From NCBI GenBank assembly GCA_029555925.1, contig JAKPQU010000021.1, positions 1 through 50,167 of the forward strand: a DNA stretch of 50,167 nucleotides, written 5' to 3'. Under the pieces are notes generated by a model. It ran no database searches. It was not told the origin of the DNA and worked only from the letters and a program-made list of their open reading frames with translations. Of the stretch, positions 1-7,535 are shown piece after piece. The position numbers and the translations under genes were made by a program. Source of the DNA: Bacillota bacterium. GTDB lineage: Bacteria; Eremiobacterota; SpSt-956; JAKJGF01. The first letter of the stretch is position 1. Each line of letters starts with the position of its first letter.

Positions 1-199
1 TAATTTGCCTTATTTAATTTGTTTTACAGACAATAAATTAGCCCTTATTTAATTTTTAATTCTATATAAAAAACTAATTTTTCTTCTCCAGAGCCCGCCA
101 GTCAGAAGCTTTTTATGGATACCCTTTTACCTGTTACGGTATTAAGGATTGCAAGAAAAAGAGATTATCTCTTTACAGTCCCTGAAGGCATGGGATTAT

Positions 200-1150
200 T
201 TACAGGATTTTCTTTTCCAGACAGGCAAATTTCTGCACAGTTTCATCATCAGGAAATACTGTCAGGAGTCTTTTTAATCGTCTTCGAAATTCTTCTTTTC
301 GTCCTGTTTTAATATAAATGGCAAGAAGTCCTGTATGACATATAATATTTCTCTTATTCAGCTTAAGTGCCTCAAGGTAATATTCTTCTGCTCTATCTAT
401 CATATTTAAACTGAAACAGGCACAGCCAAGTTTCTCATAGATATAGATACAGGCAAGCTTTTCATAGATATTTCTGTAGTTTTTTTCCGATGCACCGAGC
501 TTCAGGGACATAATAAAATAATTTATGGCTTCTTCAAATTGTTTCATTTCAAGGCAGGCCCAGCCAAGACTATAATAAACAGAACAGTCCTTATAAAATT
601 CCAGAGCCTTCTTGAATATATTAAAGCTTTCAGAAAATTTACAGAGGAGCATATACTCTGTGCCGAGCTCCATTAAAAGAAAAAATTTCTTTTCTTTATC
701 ATGAGTCAGAGACAGTTTATATTCGGTATATTCCACATTCAAGCATCTGTATTCATATATGAATTCATTTAATTCCGAATAAGATATTCTTCCCGGAAGA
801 TCATAATAAATACAGAAATGAGGTACAGTTCTATCAGTATCTACAGGGCCAAAAATCCTGCAAAAGAGAGGGCGCAAATGATAAATACCGCAGCCGGTCC
901 CTGTTTTGTAAAAAGGGCATACAGGGAGCAAGGTATAAAGAAGGTAATCCTGAAAATCATTGATTGAAGGCATGGTTCCACTTATATGCTCATCTATAAA
1001 ATCTTTTTCCAGAGGGTAAAGCCAGGGAAATTTTGTAACAGGAGTACAGCAGTAATAGCATTGACCGCAGGATTTTGACGTTTCAACTTTAACCGTAGAG
1101 TCAAATCTTTCCAGAATTTCTCTGTATCTGTGGAAAAAATTTTTATCCAG
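200..1150 (-). CDS. YkgJ-type cysteine-cluster domain fused to TPR repeats
   Basis: The frame is open well upstream of the first ATG (position 973). Read back to a CTG codon at 1150-1148 it adds 59 residues that contain CGQCYYCC. This pairs with the later CPFYKTGTGCGIY and RPLFCRIFG to make the cysteine pattern of the YkgJ/UPF0153 family, which is thought to bind a metal or Fe-S cluster. The C-terminal 150 residues are TPR-like helical pairs (for example YYSLGWACLEMKQFEEAINYF). No ATG, GTG or TTG lies between the upstream in-frame stop and the cysteine motif. An AGGGGGG sequence stands 5 bases before the CTG, so a CTG start is my best guess; this gives about 316 residues. An ATG start at 973 would cut the cysteine domain in half. 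Function is unknown. The family call is fairly secure, the exact start is not. Confidence 0.72.
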   Translation of the reverse strand: MDKNFFHRYREILERFDSTVKVETSKSCGQCYYCCTPVTKFPWLYPLEKDFIDEHISGTMPSINDFQDYLLYTLLPVCPFYKTGTGCGIYHLRPLFCRIFGPVDTDRTVPHFCIYYDLPGRISYSELNEFIYEYRCLNVEYTEYKLSLTHDKEKKFFLLMELGTEYMLLCKFSESFNIFKKALEFYKDCSVYYSLGWACLEMKQFEEAINYFIMSLKLGASEKNYRNIYEKLACIYIYEKLGCACFSLNMIDRAEEYYLEALKLNKRNIICHTGLLAIYIKTGRKEEFRRRLKRLLTVFPDDETVQKFACLEKKIL

Positions 1151-1161
1151 AACAACCCCCC

Positions 1162-1189
1162 TTATCAGTTATCAGTTATCAGTGAGCAG
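1162..1189. repeat. Heptad repeat TTATCAG x3
   Basis: Three tandem TTATCAG units followed by a variant TGAGCAG. They sit directly upstream of the YkgJ/TPR gene and next to the structured element at 1188-1299. Confidence 0.85.
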
Positions 1190-1299
1190 TATTTATATGA
1201 GAATAATAGAAGCTTATGCTTCACTGTTTTCTAATTCTCATATCTGGTTGTGACCCCTCCGGTCATGCCTGTTAGTTATAATTGTTCAGTATATCATCG
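1188..1299 (-). repeat. Dispersed structured element, copy 1
   Basis: On the minus strand this aligns without gaps over about 103 bases to 24741-24843. It contains a small hairpin (TGACC, GGAGG, GGTCA) and a larger one with outer arms ATATGAGAAT and ATTCTCATAT and inner arms GAAGC and GCTTC. In the second copy one base pair of the outer arm is changed on both sides (G-C to A-T), which suggests the pairing is kept. Heptad repeats flank it on both sides. Confidence 0.7.
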
Positions 1300-1345
1300 T
1301 GACGCATGATTTACGTGACGCGTAACGCGTAAGGTGTGACGGGTG
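1299..1345. repeat. Heptad repeat array (GTGACGC/GTAACGC type)
   Basis: Degenerate 7-base units such as GTGACGC, GTAACGC and GTGACGG run into the hairpin element at 1347-1385. Confidence 0.8.
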
Positions 1346-1346
1346 G

Positions 1347-1385
1347 TTTCACCGGTACCGGGCGACCACAGGGGGTCGCCCCTAC
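1347..1385 (+). repeat. REP-like hairpin element, copy 1
   Basis: The sequence TTCACCGGTACC is followed by GGGCGACC, a 4-base loop, GGTCGCCC and CTAC. The same block recurs at 12707, 36915 and 43247, and inverted at 14421. Here it stands beside heptads, just past the 3' end of the second PilT gene. Confidence 0.85.
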
Positions 1386-1407
1386 TTTTCACTTTTCACA
1401 GATCCAT

Positions 1408-2583
1408 TTATCTTAAAAAATTATCAGGATCGCTTGCTTTTTCTTTTGCAACTTCAAAAGATACTTTTCCGCTGAGAACAAGATCCTTGAGAGACTGATC
1501 CATAGTCTGCATGCCCTGCTCTCTACCGCTTAATATCTGGGATTCCATAAGAGATATTTTACCTTCTCTTATGAGGGAAGATATGCCGGTAGATTCAAGC
1601 ATAATTTCCATAGCACATACTCTTCCTCTCCCGTCTGCTCTTCTTAAAAGATGCTGTGAAAGAACAGCTTTAAGCGATGTAGAAAGCATAGACCTTATCT
1701 GTGTCTGTTTCTCAGGAGGAAAAACATCTATTACCCTGTCAACAGTTTTGGCAGCACTATTTGTATGAAGTGTGGCAAAAACAAGTATACCCATATCTGC
1801 TGCTGTTACTGCAAGTGATATTGTTTCAATATCTCTCATTTCTCCGATAAGTATTATATCAGGATCTTCTCTCATGGCTGCTCTCAGTGCTTCGGCAAAG
1901 CTTCTGGCATGAATACCTACCTGACGATGGACAATAAGGCATTTATCACTGGTATGAACAAATTCAAGAGGATCTTCTATTGTTATAATCTTCGCACTTC
2001 TATTTCTGTTTGCATAATTTATTATAGCAGCAAGAGTGGTAGATTTTCCGCTTCCCGTAGGGCCTGTTACGAGTATGAGCCCCTGCCTGTAGTGACAGAA
2101 TCTCTTTGTAACAGCAGGCAGATCCAGGTCATCAATTGTCGGCATATCCAGAGGTATCTGTCTGAATACTGCACCCACTCCATTATTCTGTTTCAAAATA
2201 TTTATTCTGAATCTTGCAATATCTTTTGATTCATAAGAACCATCCAGATCTCCCAGTTCTTCAAATTTCGCTATTTCATCTTTCGAAATAGACTGATAAA
2301 TAAGTGCTTTTGCCTGCTCCGGAGTAAGAGGAGCAAGGTCAGTAGGAATTATCTCACCATAAAGTCGAAATACCGGAGGATATTCGGGAAGTATATGAAG
2401 ATCCGAAATTTCCTCTGTTATCATAATATCAAATAAATCAGTAATGGTATATCTGCCGGTAAAACCTGTTTCTATAATATCAGGCAGGACATAAACATCT
2501 TCTTTTGGGGCTTCCTGTACCGGTGTTTTTATCTGTGCCTCTTTTACGGGTTCTTCTTTCCCCCTGATCATTCTTCCTAACAA
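1408..2583 (-). CDS. pilT: PilT-family type IV pilus retraction ATPase (second copy)
   Basis: Hexameric secretion ATPase of the PilT family, which pulls type IV pilin subunits back into the inner membrane. Visible motifs: Walker A GPTGSGKST (about 174-182), Asp box ITIEDPLEFVH, Walker B DPDIILIGEMRD and the His box TLHTNSAAKTVDR. At 391 residues it is longer than usual; the extra is a 45-residue acidic and basic N-terminal tail before the ASDLHL-type region, which reads ISDLHILPEYPP. Translation probably starts at TTG 2583 with AAAGGATG upstream. It lies 26 bases after the first pilT and is surely co-transcribed with it. The two proteins differ enough to be old paralogues and may act as a PilT/PilU-like pair. 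No pilin or assembly gene is in the window. Confidence 0.93.
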   Translation of the reverse strand: MLGRMIRGKEEPVKEAQIKTPVQEAPKEDVYVLPDIIETGFTGRYTITDLFDIMITEEISDLHILPEYPPVFRLYGEIIPTDLAPLTPEQAKALIYQSISKDEIAKFEELGDLDGSYESKDIARFRINILKQNNGVGAVFRQIPLDMPTIDDLDLPAVTKRFCHYRQGLILVTGPTGSGKSTTLAAIINYANRNRSAKIITIEDPLEFVHTSDKCLIVHRQVGIHARSFAEALRAAMREDPDIILIGEMRDIETISLAVTAADMGILVFATLHTNSAAKTVDRVIDVFPPEKQTQIRSMLSTSLKAVLSQHLLRRADGRGRVCAMEIMLESTGISSLIREGKISLMESQILSGREQGMQTMDQSLKDLVLSGKVSFEVAKEKASDPDNFLR

Positions 2584-2609
2584 AACAATTCATCCTTTCA
2601 TTAATAAAA

Positions 2610-3665
2610 TCAAGCAAAGGCTGCTTTATCTATTGCGGCTCCCATGGCTATATCTCTTGTGATAAAACCATCGGCATAAAGCTGTTTAAGAGACACATCC
2701 ATAGATTGCATTCCAAGATGTTTGCTTGTCTGCATAAGAGATCCTATCTGATAGATTTTTCTCTCTTTTATAATATTGGCAAGTGGTCTGCAGCCAATAA
2801 GAAGTTCAACTGCAGCAACTCTTCCCGATTTATCTTTCTTGGGAAGTAACTGCTGTGATATGACACCTCTCAGGGATTCTGCCAGCATAAATCTTATCTG
2901 TGCCTGCTGGGTATGATGAAAGGAATCTATGATTCTGTCTATTGTCCTTGCTGCATCAGTAGTAGGAAGGGTGCTTAAAACCAGATGTCCCGTCTCGGCT
3001 GCAGTCATTGCCTGTTGAATAACCTCGGGGTCTCTCAATTCTCCAATCATAATAACATCAGGATCTTCTCTCAACACATATTTAAGGGCTGTCTGATAGC
3101 TTTCAGAGTGTTTTCCTACTTCTCTCTGTCTTATAATACTTTTTTTAGGAAGATGTATATATTCAATAGGATCTTCCACTGTAACTATATGACATCTTTT
3201 AGTCATGTTTATCTCGTTTACAAGGGCACCGAGTGTTGTTGTTTTCCCGCAACCGGAAGGACCTGTTACAAGGATCATTCCATGATGAAAATTAAGTAAT
3301 TTAGTTATATCAGGAGGTAAACCAAGCTCTTTTATAGAGGGACATGTATATCCGATTCCTCTAAAATTGACATCCCATCCATTTTTTTGCTGGTAAACAT
3401 TTGCCCTGAAGCGGTAAGGCTTACCGTTTTTTTCTACCTGATAAGATAAGTCTATATTGGTAAGCCTCTTAAATTCTTCCAGCTGCCTGGCAGTAAGGAA
3501 TTCCTGAATAAGTTTCCTGCTCTCCTGAGATGTAATAACCGGTTCACCTTTTAACTTGCTCAATTCGCCGTGAAGTCTGATTATAGGAGGGGATGCTGCA
3601 GATATATGCAGGTCAGAAGCTCCCATATCAATAGCTTTCAGTAAAAGTTGCTCTACTCTGGTCAT
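2610..3665 (-). CDS. pilT: PilT-family type IV pilus retraction ATPase (first copy)
   Basis: 351-residue PilT-like ATPase. The start chosen is the ATG at 3665, giving MTRVEQLLLKAIDMGASDLH, the normal PilT N-terminus; the in-frame ATG at 3707 would only add 14 unusual residues. Walker A GPSGCGKTT (about 135-143), Asp box VTVEDPIEYIH, Walker B DPDVIMIGELRD. In the His box the usual TLHT reads TLPTTDAARTIDR, so the histidine is a proline. This variant is known to me from a subset of PilT homologues and may mark a different role from the downstream copy, which keeps TLHT. First gene of the two-gene pilT operon; the 390-base region upstream carries heptad arrays. Confidence 0.92.
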   Translation of the reverse strand: MTRVEQLLLKAIDMGASDLHISAASPPIIRLHGELSKLKGEPVITSQESRKLIQEFLTARQLEEFKRLTNIDLSYQVEKNGKPYRFRANVYQQKNGWDVNFRGIGYTCPSIKELGLPPDITKLLNFHHGMILVTGPSGCGKTTTLGALVNEINMTKRCHIVTVEDPIEYIHLPKKSIIRQREVGKHSESYQTALKYVLREDPDVIMIGELRDPEVIQQAMTAAETGHLVLSTLPTTDAARTIDRIIDSFHHTQQAQIRFMLAESLRGVISQQLLPKKDKSGRVAAVELLIGCRPLANIIKERKIYQIGSLMQTSKHLGMQSMDVSLKQLYADGFITRDIAMGAAIDKAAFA

Positions 3666-3780
3666 ATTTAACCCCGCTTTACAAATATTTTGTCTGATAA
3701 ATTTCATGTAAACCCGGTAAGTTTACAAAAAATATCTTACACCATCAAGATTTTTTTTATAATCACGTTCATAACTACTT

Positions 3781-4039
3781 CGTAACGCGTGACGCGTAAC
3801 GCGTGACGCGAGGGTTTATGATATGAACTTGTATGTTCAGAATTATAACACTTTGTAAATAAGGAGTCAATTCACAATGGCGTGACACGTAACGCGTCAC
3901 GCGTGACAGGAAGTCAGATAATTTTACATTGCAATTTTTTTTCGGATAAACTATAATTCTCTTTTCAGGATTATAAAAATAATGTTCTCTACTATTGCCA
4001 CTTCATGTCAGAAAAAAATCCTCGCGTCACGCGTCACGA
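3781..4039. repeat. Three heptad arrays in the pilT-nth divergent spacer
   Basis: The 392-base spacer between pilT and nth (3666-4057) holds GTGACGC/GTAACGC arrays at 3781-3811, 3880-3909 and 4022-4039, the last on the opposite strand (GCGTCAC). Between them lies AT-rich DNA with no other gene signal. Confidence 0.8.
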
Positions 4040-4057
4040 TTCTTTAAAGGAGGAATT

Positions 4058-4720
4058 ATGAATAAAAATACAAAAAAAATTCTGGAACTTCTGAAAAAAA
4101 CCTACCCCGAAGCCACAACGGAACTGAAACATGATAATCCTTTACAGCTTCTTGTTGCAACAATATTGTCCGCACAGTGTACGGACGAAAGAGTCAATAA
4201 AGTTACACCTCTTCTTTTTAAGAGGTACAGAACAGCAGAAGATTTCGCTTCTTCTGATATAGAAGAACTTAAATCGATAATAAAATCTACCGGCTTTTTC
4301 AATCAAAAAGCAAAATTCATAAAAGAAATGGCAAAGAAACTGGTTAAAGATTTTCAATCTTCTGTTCCTGATAATATAGAAAAACTGACGAGTCTCCCCG
4401 GTGTGGCAAGGAAGACTGCAAATGTTGTCCTTGGATATGCTTTCGGGAAAACAGAAGGAGTGGTAGTAGATACTCATGTAAAAAGACTCTCGGTAAGACT
4501 CGGATTTACAAAAGAAAAAAATCAGGATAAAATAGAACAGGCTCTTATGAATATATTTCCCAGAGATGAATGGATTTTTATTTCTCAGGCTCTGGTCTGG
4601 CATGGCAGAAGTTTATGCAAGGCAAGGAAACCTGCCTGTGAGAAATGTCCGTTATATGAAGTCTGTCCTTCAGGTAAGGAATTTTATAATAAAGGAGAGG
4701 GTGAAAACAGTGAGCGGTGA
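4058..4720 (+). CDS. nth: Endonuclease III
   Basis: Base-excision repair DNA glycosylase/AP lyase for oxidised pyrimidines. 220 residues from the ATG at 4058, which has a strong AAAGGAGGA ribosome binding site; the open frame reaches back to 3995 but only through repeat DNA. The helix-hairpin-helix LPGVARKTANVVLGYAFG carries the catalytic lysine (Lys119), followed by the catalytic aspartate in VVDTHVKR (Asp138). The 4Fe-4S cluster cysteines are 187, 194, 197 and 203, with the normal C-x6-C-x2-C-x5-C spacing. The last residues and the TGA stop fall in a heptad array (GTGAGCG, GTGACCG, GTGACCA), so the C-terminus is partly repeat-derived. proC follows about 60 bases later and is probably co-transcribed. 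Confidence 0.95.
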   Translation: MNKNTKKILELLKKTYPEATTELKHDNPLQLLVATILSAQCTDERVNKVTPLLFKRYRTAEDFASSDIEELKSIIKSTGFFNQKAKFIKEMAKKLVKDFQSSVPDNIEKLTSLPGVARKTANVVLGYAFGKTEGVVVDTHVKRLSVRLGFTKEKNQDKIEQALMNIFPRDEWIFISQALVWHGRSLCKARKPACEKCPLYEVCPSGKEFYNKGEGENSER

Positions 4721-4737
4721 CCGGTGACCAGTGACCG
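4709..4737. repeat. Heptad array overlapping the nth stop codon
   Basis: Tandem units GTGAGCG, GTGACCG, GTGACCA, GTGACCG. The TGA inside a unit is the nth stop codon. Confidence 0.8.
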
Positions 4738-4781
4738 TTTGCAATATCGGTTATAGTTCCTGCTCATTACTCGCTAAAAAC

Positions 4782-5594
4782 ATGATTAAAGACAAAAAAA
4801 TTGCTGTTATAGGCTGCGGAACAATGGGTAAGATTATTATATCAGGTCTTCTTTCCTCGGGAACTTCTGTTCCTGAAAATCTTATAGCTGCAGATAAGAT
4901 GAAAGGAGCACTGAAAAACATAAGTGAAGAATATTCTATTGAAACAACAGAGGATAATGTAAAAGCATGCACCGGTGCCGATATTATATTGCTGGCAGTA
5001 AAACCTCAGGATATAGCCAGAGTGATTGATATAATAAAAGAGAAAATCAGTGAAAAAACAGTTATTATCTCAATTGCGGCAGGGGTGAGTACACATTTCA
5101 TAGAAGGCATCCTCTCAGGGCACAATCCTGTAATAAGGGCAATGCCCAATACTGCATGTCAGGTCAGAAATGGCATGATTGTGGTATGCAGAGGGACACA
5201 TGCAATAAACGGACATATAGACATTGCAATGGACATATTCTCACCCCTCGGTAAATGTATAGAATTAGACGAAAAACATATGGATGCAGTTACAGGACTG
5301 TCTGCAAGCGGGCCTGCTTTTATTTATCTCATCATAGAAGCTCTTGCAGACGGAGGAGTAATGATGGGACTTCCCAGGAAAGTAGCACAGGATCTTGTAA
5401 TACATACAGTTCTCGGCTCTGCTCATATGATAAAGGAAACAGAAAGACACCCTGCATCTTTGAAAGACGATGTAACCACACCGGCCGGATGCACTATTTC
5501 AGGCATACTGGCACTGGAAGACGGAAAAATAAGATCGGTACTTGCAAGGGCAGTACAGATTGCCGCTACAAGAGCAGGAGAACTGGGAAAATAA
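4782..5594 (+). CDS. proC: Pyrroline-5-carboxylate reductase
   Basis: Last step of proline synthesis: NAD(P)H-dependent reduction of pyrroline-5-carboxylate. The Rossmann motif IAVIGCGTMG stands at the N-terminus when translation starts at ATG 4782, giving 270 residues, the usual ProC length. The frame extends to a GTG at 4731, but that part (MTVCNIGYSS...) comes from repeat sequence. The C-terminal signature is clear: SGPAFIYLIIEALADGGV, then DDVTTPAGCTISGI and a final GVRAAV-like helix (VLARAVQIAATRAGEL). No strong ribosome binding site precedes 4782, so translation may be coupled to nth. Confidence 0.95.
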   Translation: MIKDKKIAVIGCGTMGKIIISGLLSSGTSVPENLIAADKMKGALKNISEEYSIETTEDNVKACTGADIILLAVKPQDIARVIDIIKEKISEKTVIISIAAGVSTHFIEGILSGHNPVIRAMPNTACQVRNGMIVVCRGTHAINGHIDIAMDIFSPLGKCIELDEKHMDAVTGLSASGPAFIYLIIEALADGGVMMGLPRKVAQDLVIHTVLGSAHMIKETERHPASLKDDVTTPAGCTISGILALEDGKIRSVLARAVQIAATRAGELGK

Positions 5595-5713
5595 AATTAT
5601 AAAAATAAATAAAAAAAGGCCTTTACTTTTTTCCATTTTGTAGTGATTATATAAATATAATAACGACAGCAAAATATTTTTGTTAAGATTTATTAAAGAA
5701 AGGAATGATATTA

Positions 5714-5773
5714 ATGGGTGGAGCAATAGCTGGTGCAGTAGGCGGAGGGCTTAATGAAAGGTATAGCAGGTAA
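5714..5773 (+). other. Small upstream reading frame overlapping the glycine-rich gene
   Basis: ATG at 5714 with AAGGAAT upstream reads MGGAIAGAVGGGLNERYSR and then stops. Its composition matches the protein in the next frame (start 5754), which it overlaps by 20 bases. It may be the true N-terminus of that protein separated by a frameshift, or a leader peptide. Confidence 0.4.
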
Positions 5774-5945
5774 AGCTTTAGGTGGTATAATGGGAGGAGA
5801 CGAAGGTGGAGGACCTCTCGGAATGATAAAAGGACTTTTAGAGAAGGTAACAGGCGGAGGTGCCCAGGCAGGCGGAGCTCCCGGCGGTGGAGACGGTGGA
5901 CCAAATCCTGCTGAAATTCTTGGCAGCCTTGTAGGCGGAGACTAA
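5754..5945 (+). CDS. Small glycine-rich protein
   Basis: 63 residues, about one third glycine, with a short helical core (MIKGLLEKV) between glycine-rich flanks and ending SLVGGD. I recognise no family. GGAGGG five bases before ATG 5754 could serve as ribosome binding site, but the preceding short frame from 5714 has the same composition and a better start region, so the intended product may be one protein of about 76 residues. A very strong terminator follows within 20 bases, which argues that this is a transcribed gene and not a chance frame. Confidence 0.55.
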   Translation: MKGIAGKALGGIMGGDEGGGPLGMIKGLLEKVTGGGAQAGGAPGGGDGGPNPAEILGSLVGGD

Positions 5946-5960
5946 TCCTCGTTTATAAAT

Positions 5961-5992
5961 AAAAGGGGCCACCAAGGCCCCTTTTATTTTTT
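5961..5992 (+). terminator. Rho-independent terminator, likely bidirectional
   Basis: Perfect stem AAAAGGGGCC, loop ACCAA, GGCCCCTTTT, then a T-rich tail. It closes the glycine-rich gene and, read on the other strand, the fumarase operon ending at 5991. Confidence 0.93.
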
Positions 5993-6575
5993 ATTTTAAT
6001 TCTTTAAAAAGCTTTTCCCTGACCTCTTTTGAGTATGTTAGAACATCTCTGTGAATAGAGTTTCCATGACTGTCCATGGTAACTATTACGGGAAAATCCA
6101 CAACATCAATATGCCAGAATGCTTCAGGCACACCGAATTCTTCAAGTTTATAAACTCCCAGGACTTTTCTTACGCTCTTTGCAAGGACAACAGCCACACC
6201 ACCTACGGCATGAAAATAAACTGCTCCGTATTTTCTGCAGGCTTCCAGTGTTTTTTCCCCCATTCCACCTTTCCCTACAATACCTTTTACCTTATAATTT
6301 TTAATAACATCCGCTTCATACGGTTCATCACGGATCGATGTAGTGGGGCCTGCGGCGACAAAGGACCATTCGCCATCATCTTTTTTCACTACAGGACCAC
6401 AGTGGTAAATAACAGTATTTTCCAGGACAGGGGCAAGGTCTTCCTGAAATTTTTCGAGTAAATAGGTATGAGCGGCATCTCTGCCTGTAACCATTTTACC
6501 GATAAGATAGACCTCATCACCGGTCTTCAATTTTCTGATTTCTTCTTCAGACACAGGAAGGTTGAGTCTAATCAT
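5991..6575 (-). CDS. Class I fumarate hydratase, beta (C-terminal) subunit
   Basis: 194 residues. This is the C-terminal half of the oxygen-sensitive Fe-S fumarases, here a separate gene as in many anaerobes and archaea. Motifs: DEVYLIGKMVTGRDAAH near the N-terminus and GPTTSIRDEPY plus VGKGGMG in the substrate-binding region. Related subunits act on L(+)-tartrate, so substrate is inferred. The start overlaps the end of the alpha-subunit gene by 8 bases and its GAGGAGG ribosome binding site lies inside that gene, so the two are translationally coupled. Confidence 0.92.
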   Translation of the reverse strand: MIRLNLPVSEEEIRKLKTGDEVYLIGKMVTGRDAAHTYLLEKFQEDLAPVLENTVIYHCGPVVKKDDGEWSFVAAGPTTSIRDEPYEADVIKNYKVKGIVGKGGMGEKTLEACRKYGAVYFHAVGGVAVVLAKSVRKVLGVYKLEEFGVPEAFWHIDVVDFPVIVTMDSHGNSIHRDVLTYSKEVREKLFKELK

Positions 6576-7437
6576 AGGAAACCTCCTCTCCCTTTATAAT
6601 CATAGTATGTCTTCTGCATGCCCAGCACATATATGATATAGATACGAGATAACAGGCAGGAAGTCTGTGCAAAGCTCCTGCTTTTACACCTAAAACAGTA
6701 GTTTTGCCTCCCAGCCCCATCGGGCCTATTTGTAAAGAATTCAATTTTTCATAAAGGTCTTCTTCAAGTTCTCTGAGTAACGGCTCAGGGTTGACGTCAT
6801 TCAGTTTTCGAAAAAGCATTTCTTTGGATATTTTATAACCGCTGTCACGGTTACCGCCGATACAGAGACCTATAATACCGGGAGCACACCCTTCTCCCTG
6901 GGCACGGACTGCTGCATCAATAACACATTTCTTTACGCCTGCCATGTTTCTTCCTGCACCAAGGTCATCATCGGGAAGTTTATATTGAATACCGCAGTTT
7001 TCGCTGCCTCCCCCTTTAAGTAACAGTTTTACTTCCGCATAATTTCTGTCCCACTGATGAAAATTTATCCACGGCGCCCCGACACCTGTATTATTACCGG
7101 AATTTTTTCCTGTAACGGCATGGACTGCATTGGGTCTGAGGAGTGATTTTTCCGTTACAATCTCTGTGGCTTTAAAAACCGGCCCGGTAAAATCCTGTTC
7201 TTTATAAAGAGAAGGAGGATAATTTATATAAAATACCAGGGCACCTGTGTCCTGACATATGGGAAGTTTTTCTTCTCTGGCCATAGAGACATTCTGAAGG
7301 ATTGTTTTTAAAGTGGCTTTAGCAGGAGAACCATCGACTTCCAGTTCCGTCTGTTTTTTTAATTTATCTTCCACATCGGAAGGAAGATCTGTAGATGTTC
7401 TTGTAATAAGTTCAACAAAATGACCTGTAAGATCCAT
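6568..7437 (-). CDS. Class I fumarate hydratase, alpha (N-terminal) subunit
   Basis: 289 residues, interconverts fumarate and malate with the beta subunit. The three cluster cysteines expected for the 4Fe-4S centre are seen in PICQDTG, ENCGIQ and CAPGIIGLCIGG. Start ATG 7437 has AGGGAGGTG upstream. First gene of a two-gene operon. The C-terminal end also has CWACRRH; a tartrate dehydratase role is possible but the family is the same. Confidence 0.93.
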   Translation of the reverse strand: MDLTGHFVELITRTSTDLPSDVEDKLKKQTELEVDGSPAKATLKTILQNVSMAREEKLPICQDTGALVFYINYPPSLYKEQDFTGPVFKATEIVTEKSLLRPNAVHAVTGKNSGNNTGVGAPWINFHQWDRNYAEVKLLLKGGGSENCGIQYKLPDDDLGAGRNMAGVKKCVIDAAVRAQGEGCAPGIIGLCIGGNRDSGYKISKEMLFRKLNDVNPEPLLRELEEDLYEKLNSLQIGPMGLGGKTTVLGVKAGALHRLPACYLVSISYMCWACRRHTMIIKGEEVSYD

Positions 7438-7460
7438 AGATACACCTCCCTTTTAATTAC

Positions 7461-7534
7461 GTGACGCGTGACGCGTGACGCGTGACGCGTGACGGGTTAT
7501 CACCGCATTACGCATTACGCATCACACATTACGA
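7461..7534. repeat. Heptad array: GTGACGC x5, then CGCATTA-type units
   Basis: Five head-to-tail GTGACGC units (7461-7495), the cleanest array in the window, followed by the reverse-complement type CGCATTA, CGCATTA, CGCATCA (7503-7534). It fills the spacer between hutH and the fumarase operon. Confidence 0.9.
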
Positions 7535-7535
7535 T

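Noticed and set aside
115..312. 65-codon plus-strand frame at the left edge
   Set aside because: It overlaps the end of the YkgJ/TPR gene antisense, has no ribosome binding site and no recognisable domain.
5255..5602. 115-codon frame inside proC
   Set aside because: Wrong-phase reading of a well-supported gene; Arg/Ser/Thr-rich and no homology.
5638..5661. Promoter for the glycine-rich gene (TTGTAG and TATAAT)
   Set aside because: The two boxes are only 12 bases apart, too close for a standard promoter.
7461..7534. Tandem repeats as a possible CRISPR array
   Set aside because: Units are 7 bases long without spacers and no cas gene is present.
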